Positions 26,397-33,778 of a stretch of 34,306 nt of DNA are shown in pieces (positions within the stretch are counted from its first letter, which is position 1; every line of letters begins with the position of its first letter). The notes beneath the pieces are model-generated. The model saw only the letters and a program-made list of their open reading frames with translations, was not told the origin of the DNA and searched no databases. Source of the stretch: an uncultured SAR116 cluster alpha proteobacterium (lineage in GTDB: Bacteria; Pseudomonadota; Alphaproteobacteria; Puniceispirillales; Marisalimonadaceae). The DNA is taken from NCBI GenBank assembly GCA_902619615.1, contig CACNFD010000018.1:1-34306 (forward strand), written 5' to 3'. Both the position numbers and the translations under genes were made by a program.

Positions 26397-26579
26397 TTAA
26401 TTTTGGTTTAATTTTTTTAATCCAGTTCTAGGTGTGCACTTATCAGTAAACATTTGTTCGAACATTGATTCTTTACAATTTAAATGGTCAGGCATCTTCA
26501 TACCTGATTGTTCTCTATAAATTGATGCAATAACTAATACTGATATCAATACTGCTAATATCCACATGTTTCTAGACAT
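26397..26579 (-). CDS. Small membrane-anchored protein with two cysteines, function unknown
   Basis: Sixty residues: a hydrophobic N-terminal segment (WILAVLISVLVIASIY) that should act as a signal anchor, then a short soluble tail. The tail contains LNCKESMFEQMFTDKCTPRTG, with Cys at about 34 and 48, which could form a disulfide in the periplasm. AAGGA lies at proper distance before the ATG, a good sign that it is translated. It has 17-nt gaps on both sides, to YcgN upstream and the FAD protein downstream, so it belongs to the same message. I do not recognise a family with known function. Confidence 0.7.
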   Translation of the reverse strand: MSRNMWILAVLISVLVIASIYREQSGMKMPDHLNCKESMFEQMFTDKCTPRTGLKKLNQN

Positions 26580-26596
26580 TTTTTTTCCTTATATGA

Positions 26597-27022
26597 TCAC
26601 CAATTATAGATATGATTTGGTAGGTTTTTTGTTTTAACTTTAAGTTCATTTGTTACTCTGTTTTTTACACTATTACCACTTTTCACAATTTCTTCATTAT
26701 TTCCACATACTAGGGGATGCCATTTAGGTAATTGACCACCTTGGTCTATGATTTTATAAGCGCATGTTTCTGGCATCCATTTAAGATTTTTTAAGTTTTT
26801 AGGAGATAAAATTTTACAGTCTGGAACAAGAGTTTTTCTATTAATATAATCTTTACACAGAGCAGTCTTCTCGCACAAAAGCTTGCAAGATACATTTGTA
26901 TAATAAATTTCTTGTGTGTCATAATCTTCCAATTTCACCAGACAACATTTACCACATCTATCACATAATGATTCCCATTCATTATGTGTCATATCTTTTA
27001 ATGACTTAGTTTTCCAAAACAT
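26597..27022 (-). CDS. YcgN/YkgJ-type cysteine-cluster protein
   Basis: A 141-residue protein of the UPF0260 (YcgN) family. It has CDRCGKCCLVKLED near the N-terminus, CKLLCEKTALCKDY in the middle, and PDCKILSP and CAYKIIDQGGQLPKWHPLVCG toward the end. At least ten cysteines fall in the expected pattern, suggesting zinc or iron-sulfur binding; the biochemical role is not established. It is the first gene of a minus-strand run that continues through the small membrane protein to the lipid genes, and is divergent from mnmC across a 73-bp gap. Confidence 0.88.
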   Translation of the reverse strand: MFWKTKSLKDMTHNEWESLCDRCGKCCLVKLEDYDTQEIYYTNVSCKLLCEKTALCKDYINRKTLVPDCKILSPKNLKNLKWMPETCAYKIIDQGGQLPKWHPLVCGNNEEIVKSGNSVKNRVTNELKVKTKNLPNHIYNW

Positions 27023-27095
27023 TATAAATATCTCAATAAAGTCTAGTTTTAATTTATAATTTTAGTAAATTTCTATAAATTGTTAAAGATATAAA

Positions 27096-28904
27096 ATGAA
27101 AAATAATTTAAAAAAATCAGAACTTTTGATCTCTACTCAATTAGGAATTTATTCAAACCTATATAAAGATATTTATTTTGATAAACATCACGGAATAAAA
27201 GAAACCCAACATAATTTTATTAATGCAAACAATTTAGCTTCACGTTTTAAAAAGTCTGATAAATTCATAATTTCTGAGCTAGGATTTGGTACAGGTTTGA
27301 GTTTTCTAATGACCTTGAAACTCTGGAAAAAAACAAAAAAACCAAATGCTAAATTAATTTTTATTAGTTTTGAGAGTGCTCCATTAACAAAAATTGAGTT
27401 AAAAAAAGTATATAAGTGTGTAAAGGGTTTAAAAACACTTTCTAGTCAATTAATAAAAAAATTACCTAGCATATATAAATCTACACATAAAATTTATTTT
27501 GATTCAGAAAATGTTGAATTAATTTTAATTTATGACGACTTCAACAGTCTAAAAAATTTTAAATTTAAAGCTGATGCATGGTTTTTAGATGGTTTTGCTC
27601 CCCAAAAAAATAAATCTGCTTGGAATTCAAAACTTTTAGAACAAATTTATTTATCTACAAATTTTAAAGGAACTTTTAGTACATTTACTTCTGCAGGACA
27701 CGTGAGAAGAGGATTGTCTAATTCAGGATTTTCTGTATCAAAAGTAGTTGGTTTTGGAAATAAAAAAGAAAGTTTAATCGGGATAAAGAAATCTTTATCA
27801 AGTAAAATTAATAAAGTATCAAGTTCTAAAAAATATATAGGACCAGTAGCTATAATCGGATCTGGTATTTCAGGTGCTTCTTTAGCCTATTCATTAAGAA
27901 AAAGAAATATAGAATGTTTTATAGTAGATAAATTTTCTAAATATGCAAGTGGAGCAAGTGGGAATAAGTTGGCACTTCAAATGCCAAAATTAACATTGGA
28001 TAATTCCCCTTATGGATTACTCTCTTTGGAGGCTTTTACTTATTCAAGAAATCTTGCCAAAAATCTTAATTCAATTCCACCTTCTAATGGGCTTGTTGTG
28101 TTACCTTTAAGGGAAAGAGATCAAGTTAAATATTTAAAACTTTTACAAAATAATTGGCCACTAGATTTGATTTCAAATAAAGTAGACAACGCTAAATTCC
28201 TTGAAAATATAAATTATGTATATATGAAATCATCAGGAATATTGGATAATAAAAAATTTATAAAAAATTTAATTAAAGATGTAAAATTTGTAGCAAATTT
28301 TGATGTTAAAAAAGTTATCAATACTAAAGACAAACTTAAATTATTAATTGATGAAAAAGGTAATAGTTTAAAAGCTAAAACTGTAATTTGGGCAAATGGT
28401 TATGAGATGAAAAATCTAAGTAATAATGTACCCATCAATTCAATTTCTGGACAAGTAACTTATTTAAAAGAAAATAAAGCATATAATGATTTTAAATTAA
28501 ATTTTAGTTATGGTCATCATTTCTCACAAGCTTTTGGAGGTTATCATCAAATAGGATCTTCATTCAACAGAAATGAAGATAAAAATTACAAAGAAATAGA
28601 TCAAATTAATAATTTAAATTCTATTCCAGAATTTTTAAAAAAAATAATTAAAGTTTTTAACAGTGAAACAAAATATCGAGTAAGTATAAGAGCAAGCACT
28701 AAAGATAGAATGCCATTTTTTTGTAATTTGGAAACTGTAATAAACAAGAATACAAAAAATGAATACTTATTAGGAGGTATGGGATCTTGGGGGTTTGTTT
28801 ATGCTCCCTTATATGCTGAATTTTTAATTAAAAGTCTTGTAAATGAACCTCTTGTAATTAATTCTAAAATGGAGCGTTTATTAGGAGTTAATAGACTTCT
28901 ATAA
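27096..28904 (+). CDS. mnmC: Bifunctional tRNA mnm5s2U biosynthesis protein MnmC
   Basis: Finishes the wobble-uridine modification mnm5(s2)U34. The C-terminal FAD domain removes the carboxymethyl group from cmnm5U, and the N-terminal domain methylates the product with SAM. Residues 1 to about 245 carry the methyltransferase motifs ELGFGTGLSFLM and WFLDGFAPQKNKSAWN, and TSAGHVRRGL. The FAD part begins at GSGISGASLAYSL (from residue 255), continues with ASGASGNKLALQMPKL and ends in LGGMGSWGFVYAPL. The 602-residue length is a little shorter than the 660 of Escherichia coli, but both domains look intact. The ATG has only weak ribosome binding. Its stop is one base from the stop of the convergent hydrolase. 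Confidence 0.94.
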   Translation: MKNNLKKSELLISTQLGIYSNLYKDIYFDKHHGIKETQHNFINANNLASRFKKSDKFIISELGFGTGLSFLMTLKLWKKTKKPNAKLIFISFESAPLTKIELKKVYKCVKGLKTLSSQLIKKLPSIYKSTHKIYFDSENVELILIYDDFNSLKNFKFKADAWFLDGFAPQKNKSAWNSKLLEQIYLSTNFKGTFSTFTSAGHVRRGLSNSGFSVSKVVGFGNKKESLIGIKKSLSSKINKVSSSKKYIGPVAIIGSGISGASLAYSLRKRNIECFIVDKFSKYASGASGNKLALQMPKLTLDNSPYGLLSLEAFTYSRNLAKNLNSIPPSNGLVVLPLRERDQVKYLKLLQNNWPLDLISNKVDNAKFLENINYVYMKSSGILDNKKFIKNLIKDVKFVANFDVKKVINTKDKLKLLIDEKGNSLKAKTVIWANGYEMKNLSNNVPINSISGQVTYLKENKAYNDFKLNFSYGHHFSQAFGGYHQIGSSFNRNEDKNYKEIDQINNLNSIPEFLKKIIKVFNSETKYRVSIRASTKDRMPFFCNLETVINKNTKNEYLLGGMGSWGFVYAPLYAEFLIKSLVNEPLVINSKMERLLGVNRLL

Positions 28905-28905
28905 T

Positions 28906-29733
28906 TTATTCAGCCGCCTCTCTTTGAGAGTGTCCAAAATTATTAAATATTTCAGAAAATACTTTTTGCAAATAATCAATCTTATGTATTTTAAGATTTG
29001 TTTCGTCCATATATAATGATCTATTAATTTCTATTTGAATTGTTTCAATGCCTACTAATGGATTGCCATATTGCCTAGTTATATAACCACCTGCATATGG
29101 GTTGTTAATTTCAACCTTAAGACCAAATTTCTCAAAACGGTTTTTAATGGCATAAATTAGATTTTCAGATGAGCTTTTGCCAAAGTTATTTCCTAAAACA
29201 ATATCAGGTTTAATTTTAAAATGCTTTAAAGCTTTAGAGGGCATAGTGTGAAGATCAAAATGATAACAAAAACCAAATTTTTTTAATAAAAATTCTAATT
29301 GTTTTGACAGAGATTTATGAAAGGGATCATAATATTCTTTCAACATATTTTTAGAGTATGAAATAGGTAACTTTGTTTTAAAAATTGATTTGTTATCAAT
29401 AATTTTAGGAAACACACCTAAACCATAAGAAATCATTTTTTTTTCATCTTGTTGGTCAATAATTACAGTACCATTAAACATATCGTTATCAATTGATTTT
29501 CTTGATCTATTCAAATCCACTACGGCTCTAGAACACTTAGCTATTATAATATCTACATTTTCTTTTTTTATTAGTTTTATAAGTTTATCCGACTGATAAT
29601 CTTCAATTTTTCTTATTTTATCTAAGTCTAACTTTAAATATTTTTTGAATAGTTTTGGATAAAAACTTCCTGAATGTGGAACAGTTATTAAAACTGGATT
29701 TTTGGGGTTTTTTCTAATATTATGATTTAGCAT
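28906..29733 (-). CDS. N-formylglutamate amidohydrolase family protein
   Basis: A 275-residue zinc hydrolase of the HutG/N-formylglutamate deformylase family. Markers are TVPHSGSFYP, the ARG/NR block RAVVDLNRSRKSID, FHKSLSKQLE, the metal-binding FDLHTMPSKA, and IETIQIEINRSLYMDE near the C-terminus. True HutG acts in histidine breakdown, but no other hut gene is nearby. Many family members in alphaproteobacteria are of unknown substrate, so the exact reaction is open. It converges on mnmC and diverges from the aminotransferase gene across 90 bp. Confidence 0.85.
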   Translation of the reverse strand: MLNHNIRKNPKNPVLITVPHSGSFYPKLFKKYLKLDLDKIRKIEDYQSDKLIKLIKKENVDIIIAKCSRAVVDLNRSRKSIDNDMFNGTVIIDQQDEKKMISYGLGVFPKIIDNKSIFKTKLPISYSKNMLKEYYDPFHKSLSKQLEFLLKKFGFCYHFDLHTMPSKALKHFKIKPDIVLGNNFGKSSSENLIYAIKNRFEKFGLKVEINNPYAGGYITRQYGNPLVGIETIQIEINRSLYMDETNLKIHKIDYLQKVFSEIFNNFGHSQREAAE

Positions 29734-29823
29734 TTAATTTCTATAGTTTAATTCATTTATTAATGCAAATTCAAAAGTTTTTTATAATATATGTATTAAA
29801 AGTTTTTATTTGAAAGATTTTCT

Positions 29824-31041
29824 ATGAGATATTTTGATATTCAAACACCTGCACTTGATTCAACAAGACTCATGTTCAAAGAATTGGAAAGTGATAAGAG
29901 AGATTCTAAAATTGATTTGGGAATAGGTATATATAGAGATGAAAAAGGTGAGGCTCCGGTTTTTAAAGCAGTAAAAAAAGCTGAAATTATATTATTACAA
30001 ACTGAAGTTTCTAAGTCTTATAAAACACCTGCTGGAAACTCTGAATATTGTAAAAATATTTTAGAATTGGTTTTAGGAAAAGATATTATTAGTGAAAGAA
30101 GCGACAAGATTGGAGCAATACAGATACCTGGAGCTGGTTCAGGTCTTAGAATTGCTGGAGAACTCATAAAAAGTAAATTAAAAAATAAACTAATATCCAT
30201 CCCTAATCCGACATGGGGACAACAAACTTTTATGTTTCAAAAATCTGGTCTGAAAATCACAAAACATAGTTATTACGATAACACAAACAATTTCTTAAAT
30301 TTTGAAGATATGGTTTTAGATTTAAAGAAATTAAAGTCAGGTGATGCATTATTATTACATGGATGTTGTCATAATCCAACGGGTGCTGACTTGAATACTG
30401 ATCAATGGGAAGAAGTTGCTAAAATATGTAAAAAAAATGGAATTATTCCCTTTATAGATTTGGTTTACCAAGGTTTGGGCAGAGGTATTGATGAAGATGT
30501 GCTAGGTATTAGAAAATTAGTTAAAATTGTACCTGAAGTGATAATAACTATTTCGTCTAGTAAAACTTTTGGAGTTTATAGAGACCGTTGTGGACTGATT
30601 GCAGTAATTACTGACTCCAATAAAGTAAATAGTGACTCTTTAGAAACAATGTTAAGTGAAATTGCTCGTGAGCTTTATTTCCATCCACCAGATCATGCTG
30701 CAGAAATAATAAATATTTTACTTGATGATAATATTTTAAAAAATGAATGGCTTTTGGAAATTATTAGAATGCAGAAAAGAATAGTTTCTCTAAGAGAAAA
30801 ATTTTCAAAAAGTTTGCAAAACAAATTACAAACAGATTACTTTAGCTTTTTAAATGTTCAAAATGGTATGTTTTCACTTTTGCCTGTTTCTGATGAAGGA
30901 ATAATGACATTAAGAAAAGAAAATGGAATATACTTAATGCCTGATGGACGTATAAATATAGCTTCTTTGCCAGAAAATAAAATAGATTTTATAGCATCTA
31001 AAATTTGTACGTTAAAAGAATTTAAAAATAGGAAGAGTTAA
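29824..31041 (+). CDS. Class I aspartate/aromatic amino acid aminotransferase
   Basis: PLP-dependent transaminase (COG1448, 405 residues) of the AspC/TyrB type. HGCCHNPTGADL holds the conserved Asn-Pro, and FIDLVYQGLGRG contains the cofactor-contacting Asp and Tyr. The Schiff-base lysine is Lys247 in SSSKTFGVYRDR, and the carboxylate-binding Arg376 lies in DGRINIASLP. The subunit-crossing arginine block reads ARELYFHPPDHAAEI, where AspC has RANYSNPP-HGA, so the active-site rim differs. Aspartate and aromatic substrates are both possible. The start ATG at 29824 follows GAAAGATTTTCT. The thioesterase gene begins 1 nt after its stop. Confidence 0.9.
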   Translation: MRYFDIQTPALDSTRLMFKELESDKRDSKIDLGIGIYRDEKGEAPVFKAVKKAEIILLQTEVSKSYKTPAGNSEYCKNILELVLGKDIISERSDKIGAIQIPGAGSGLRIAGELIKSKLKNKLISIPNPTWGQQTFMFQKSGLKITKHSYYDNTNNFLNFEDMVLDLKKLKSGDALLLHGCCHNPTGADLNTDQWEEVAKICKKNGIIPFIDLVYQGLGRGIDEDVLGIRKLVKIVPEVIITISSSKTFGVYRDRCGLIAVITDSNKVNSDSLETMLSEIARELYFHPPDHAAEIINILLDDNILKNEWLLEIIRMQKRIVSLREKFSKSLQNKLQTDYFSFLNVQNGMFSLLPVSDEGIMTLRKENGIYLMPDGRINIASLPENKIDFIASKICTLKEFKNRKS

Positions 31042-31045
31042 TTTG
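31030..31045 (+). promoter_or_regulatory. Ribosome binding site and TTG start of the thioesterase
   Basis: AGGAAGAG (31030-31037), inside the last codons of the aminotransferase gene, stands 5 nt before TTG at 31043. The first ATG in frame (31091) would cut into the conserved hot-dog N-terminus. Confidence 0.55.
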
Positions 31046-31486
31046 CAAAAAATTCCTACTAATCGAAGTGATTATAATGTTTTTTCCAAAATGAACACAA
31101 GGTGGAATGATAATGATATTTATGGTCACTTAAATAATGTAATCTATTATGAGTTATTTGATACTGCAGTTAACAAATGGTTAATAAAAAACAATTTAAT
31201 TGATATTAAAAATGGGAATAATATTGGCCTTATAGTTCAATCAGGATGTAATTACTTCTCTTCGTTTGAATATCCAGAAGATATCGACGCAGGAATAAGA
31301 GTAACAAAAATTGGAAATAGTTCCGTTAGATATGAGGTGGGTTTATTTAAACCTAATGATGATTTAGCATCTGCAGATGGATTTTTCATTCACGTTTATG
31401 TTGATAGAGTTAGCAATAAACCAATAACTTTAGATTATGAATTTAAAAAAAAATTAGATACAATTTACGTTGATCTAAATAATTAA
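31043..31486 (+). CDS. Acyl-CoA thioesterase, 4HBT/YbgC-like hot-dog fold
   Basis: A 147-residue protein of the 4-hydroxybenzoyl-CoA thioesterase superfamily. The signature TRWNDNDIYGHLNNVIYYELFDTAVNKWL carries the catalytic Asp and the GH-NN helix. VQSGCNYFSSFEYPEDIDAGIRVTKIGNSSVRYE forms the central strands. It likely hydrolyses a short or aromatic acyl-CoA; the substrate is unknown. The start is TTG with a good ribosome binding site in the preceding aminotransferase gene, so the two are coupled. Its TAA overlaps the stop of the convergent cyclophilin-like gene at TTAA (31483-31486). Confidence 0.88.
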   Translation: MQKIPTNRSDYNVFSKMNTRWNDNDIYGHLNNVIYYELFDTAVNKWLIKNNLIDIKNGNNIGLIVQSGCNYFSSFEYPEDIDAGIRVTKIGNSSVRYEVGLFKPNDDLASADGFFIHVYVDRVSNKPITLDYEFKKKLDTIYVDLNN

Positions 31487-31854
31487 AGTTTTTCTATTTT
31501 TACAATCTCGTTTTCTTTAATTTTTTCAATATAACTTTTTTCGAAATTACTGTCTGCCCAAATATTACAAGGTGAAATTAATCTAATTTCATTTTCCTTT
31601 GAAACTGGAGTTTTACCATAACCAATAGCAATAGCTGACCCTTCATTCCAAAATGCTATTTCTCCAAAATCAACTACTGCCTTAGCATTATCCTCTAATT
31701 CAACATCAACAGGGGTCTCAAAATAAATCTCTTCACCCCATTTTTTCACTGTTGAATTAAAAGGTAATGCTTCATAAATCATATCTGCTGTTGGTGTGTC
31801 TCGTAGGTTTAAAACTAAGTTTTTATCTTTAAATTTAAGAACAATTTTTTTCAT
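31483..31854 (-). CDS. Cyclophilin-like fold protein
   Basis: A 123-residue protein of the small cyclophilin-like family (TM1367/DUF369-type beta barrels). It has TPTADMIYEALPFNSTVKKWGEEIYFETPV, then VDFGEIAFWNEGSAIAIGYGKTP and a C-terminal PCNIWADS. Proteins of this fold are found widely in archaea and bacteria; no peptidyl-prolyl isomerase activity can be claimed. I chose ATG 31854, where the conserved MKKIVLKFKDK begins. A longer frame back to 31902 adds 16 residues (MCYNCNILAIKKSKLF) that look like promoter-region sequence, containing TTATAAT on the minus strand. It is next to tRNA-Val and is the last core gene before the integrase. Confidence 0.8.
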   Translation of the reverse strand: MKKIVLKFKDKNLVLNLRDTPTADMIYEALPFNSTVKKWGEEIYFETPVDVELEDNAKAVVDFGEIAFWNEGSAIAIGYGKTPVSKENEIRLISPCNIWADSNFEKSYIEKIKENEIVKIEKL

Positions 31855-31920
31855 AAATAATTTACTTTTTTTAATTGCTAATATATTACAATTATAACAC
31901 AATTTTATTAATTATAAAAT

Positions 31921-31995
31921 GGGACTATAGCTCAGCGGGAGAGCACTTCGTTGACATCGAAGGGGTCACTGGTTCAATCCCAGTTAGTCCCACCA
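31921..31995 (+). tRNA. tRNA-Val (anticodon GAC)
   Basis: The acceptor stem GGGACTA pairs with TAGTCCC, the D arm is GCTCAGCGGGAGAGC, the anticodon stem CTTCG/CGAAG encloses TTGACAT (anticodon GAC), and the T loop is TTCAATC. CCA is encoded, giving 75 nt. It reads GUC and GUU. Its 3' end directly precedes an integrase gene, a classic attachment-site arrangement. Confidence 0.96.
31961..31995 (+). other. Putative attachment site (attL) at the tRNA-Val 3' end
   Basis: Tyrosine recombinases encoded beside a tRNA usually integrate into its 3' half, leaving the tRNA intact and a direct repeat of its 3' end at the far boundary. The integrase gene starts 78 nt after this tRNA. No second copy of GTTCAATCCCAGTTAGTCC is present before 34306, so the other end lies outside the window. 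The exact core is not known. Confidence 0.5.
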
Positions 31996-32042
31996 TAAAT
32001 TTCAAGGACTTAGCAGTAATTAATCATATATAAACTTAATGA

Positions 32043-32065
32043 CTGTCACTCATGTGTCACAGTGA
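32043..32065 (+). repeat. TGTCAC direct repeats and inverted repeat before the integrase
   Basis: TGTCAC occurs twice, 11 bp apart, just upstream of the integrase ribosome binding site (TGTCACTCATG then TGTCACAGTGA). Within it, TCACT (32046-32050) is inversely repeated as AGTGA (32061-32065). One helical turn between copies suits protein binding, such as integrase arm sites, an excision factor or a repressor; this is inference. Confidence 0.4.
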
Positions 32066-32076
32066 GGTTATATATG
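32064..32076 (+). promoter_or_regulatory. Ribosome binding site deciding the integrase start
   Basis: GAGG at 32064-32067 lies 6 nt before ATG 32074. The upstream GTG at 32062 overlaps this site, so ATG is the likely start. Confidence 0.55.
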
Positions 32077-33018
32077 GCTACCATAAGAAAACGTAATAAC
32101 AAATACCAGGTTCAGGTACGTATCAAAGGTCAATCCACCAGTGCAACTCTTATCTCTTTAGATAGTGCAAGGAGGTGGGCTAGACAAAAAGAACTAGAGT
32201 TGGAAAAGAAAATAAAGCTTGGGGAACTATATAGACCTAAGAATTTTAAAGAGATAATTCTTGAGTATAAACAGAAGGTTACACCTCTTAAAAAATCATC
32301 CCATAATGAGAATATCATTATTGAATCATTAGCACGTAACCCATGGATGCTAATACCACTTGATAAATTACAACCCATTGATATTACCAACTACAGAGAT
32401 GAAAGATTGGCTAATATAAAGCCATCAAGTTTTGCAAGAGAGTTTGGTATATTAAGACATGCCTTAAAGATTGCTAAGGTTGAATGGGGCTGGGAAGTGC
32501 CAATAGACCTATTTAGACACATTAAAATACCTAAGCTTTATCAACGGGTTATAAGAAGAATACAAGACAAAGATTTAGAATTAATTCTTCGATATACTAA
32601 AGACCATAATAACATTTATCTTTATCCTATTATTGTTCTTGCTTTGGAATCAGCTATGAGACGAAGTGAAATATTATCTTTAAAATGGGCTGATATTGAT
32701 TTTAAAAGACGATTAATAACAGTTGAAAATACCAAGAATGGATACCCACGTATAATACCTATGACAGATAAATCACATAATATTTTAAAAAATCTTAAGG
32801 TAATAAATGAATATGTTTTTCCACTTACCACAAACAGTTTGAGGTTAATGTATCAAAGATTATGTAAAAAATTATCTCTTAAAATAAGGTTCCATGATTT
32901 AAGACATGAAGCTATTAGTAGATTGTTTGAGGAAGGAAATACCATACCTGAAATAGCAGCAGTAAGTGGTCATAGAACCATAAGTCAGTTGTTTAGATAT
33001 GCTCATCCAAAATCTTGA
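32074..33018 (+). CDS. int: Site-specific tyrosine recombinase (phage/island integrase)
   Basis: A complete 314-residue integrase. The N-terminus (MATIRKRNNKYQVQVRIKGQ) is the short arm-binding domain seen in tRNA-directed phage and island integrases. A SAM-like core-binding domain occupies about residues 55-150. The catalytic domain has all six residues: Arg196 in AMRRSEIL, Lys221 in NTKNGYPR, His274 and Arg277 in HDLRHEA, His300 in SGHRT, and the nucleophile Tyr309 in LFRYAHPK. No frameshift or missing residue is seen, so it may be active. It lies in the same direction as, and 78 nt from, tRNA-Val(GAC), and marks the left end of an integrated element. No excisionase gene is visible. Confidence 0.95.
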   Translation: MATIRKRNNKYQVQVRIKGQSTSATLISLDSARRWARQKELELEKKIKLGELYRPKNFKEIILEYKQKVTPLKKSSHNENIIIESLARNPWMLIPLDKLQPIDITNYRDERLANIKPSSFAREFGILRHALKIAKVEWGWEVPIDLFRHIKIPKLYQRVIRRIQDKDLELILRYTKDHNNIYLYPIIVLALESAMRRSEILSLKWADIDFKRRLITVENTKNGYPRIIPMTDKSHNILKNLKVINEYVFPLTTNSLRLMYQRLCKKLSLKIRFHDLRHEAISRLFEEGNTIPEIAAVSGHRTISQLFRYAHPKS

Positions 33019-33069
33019 AGGCGCTCTATATAGTTTAATTAAGATTAATAAGAAGAGATATTAGTTATA

Positions 33070-33116
33070 ATTAGTATATATAATAATATATAATATATAT
33101 ATATATATATAATAAC
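33070..33116. repeat. TA-rich tract including a pure (AT)9 run
   Basis: Almost every base from 33074 to 33113 is an alternating T/A step, with an uninterrupted 18-nt AT run at 33093-33110. It sits in the 149-bp gap after the integrase and can melt or extrude easily. The region otherwise holds no gene. Confidence 0.7.
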
Positions 33117-33167
33117 TACATCATTAAAATATAAAAATACAAAGATAAGAATATTATAGTCAACGCT

Positions 33168-33581
33168 ATGAAAGATTTAAATTCTTCTGACAAAAATACT
33201 ATTTTTTCGTTTATAACAAATGACACAGATTTTTTACCTTTGTTTAGGGAGATAAAAAGTAAAAATGAACTTTATTGGTTGCGTGGTTCAGCAAAACCCT
33301 CAAATCAACTTAAAAGTTTAGTAATTCAAGAAAATCAAATAGAACTTTCTGAATTCTTTGAAAAATATCATTTTTTTAGTATGGCAAATAGTTTTTGGAA
33401 TAATCAATTCATAAAAGTTGTTGTTAATAATTTTGACTTTGAGCAAGCATCAGAGATTTATTATCATAAACTCTTAGTCGAGGAATATGAAGTTCACCGA
33501 GAAAAAGAACTAGATGAATTATGGAAGATAACTATGGCTGAGATTGATGAAACAATTAAACCTAAAGACGAAAATGATTAA
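33168..33581 (+). CDS. Protein resembling the C-terminal part of a NYN/PIN-like nuclease domain, probably truncated
   Basis: A 137-residue protein. Residues 14-58, with SFITNDTDFLPLFREIKSK, then LRGSAKPSNQLKS and IELSEFFEKY, follow the end of the NYN (LabA/DUF88) domain pattern (SGDSDFIPLIRELR, then S-eLk, then F-dls). The Asp19/Asp21 pair would be one half of the acidic metal site. The N-terminal half of the domain, with the first catalytic aspartate, is missing. The frame is closed by TAA only 12 codons upstream, in the AT-rich gap, so the gene looks truncated or has diverged. The C-terminal 60 residues are charged and helical. No good ribosome binding site precedes the ATG. It is cargo of the tRNA-Val element; the assignment is tentative. 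Confidence 0.5.
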   Translation: MKDLNSSDKNTIFSFITNDTDFLPLFREIKSKNELYWLRGSAKPSNQLKSLVIQENQIELSEFFEKYHFFSMANSFWNNQFIKVVVNNFDFEQASEIYYHKLLVEEYEVHREKELDELWKITMAEIDETIKPKDEND

Positions 33582-33778
33582 AAACTTATTTAAAAGAATT
33601 TTGTTGCTAATCTTTCATATGTAGACCATAGCTATAAATATCTTGCCATATCTTCATGTCCAGTGCCAAGGTATAAGCAAAGAATGAAAAAACATTATGA
33701 GTGGCTCACAAACCCCTGAACTACAAGGTGATAAAGACAGAGTACTTGTACAGTTTAACTAGGGATATTAAAATGATA

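Noticed and set aside
31855-31902. N-terminal extension of the cyclophilin-like gene back to ATG 31902
   Set aside because: The extra 16 residues are unlike the family and their DNA looks like a promoter region (TTATAAT on the minus strand). ATG 31854 begins the conserved protein.
31913-31918. TATAAA directly before tRNA-Val as its -10 box
   Set aside because: It would place the transcription start inside the mature tRNA. A box farther upstream is needed, and none is convincing.
33093-33110. Replication or integration origin at the TA tract
   Set aside because: There are no associated DnaA-like boxes, iterons or replication genes; only simple-sequence DNA is seen.
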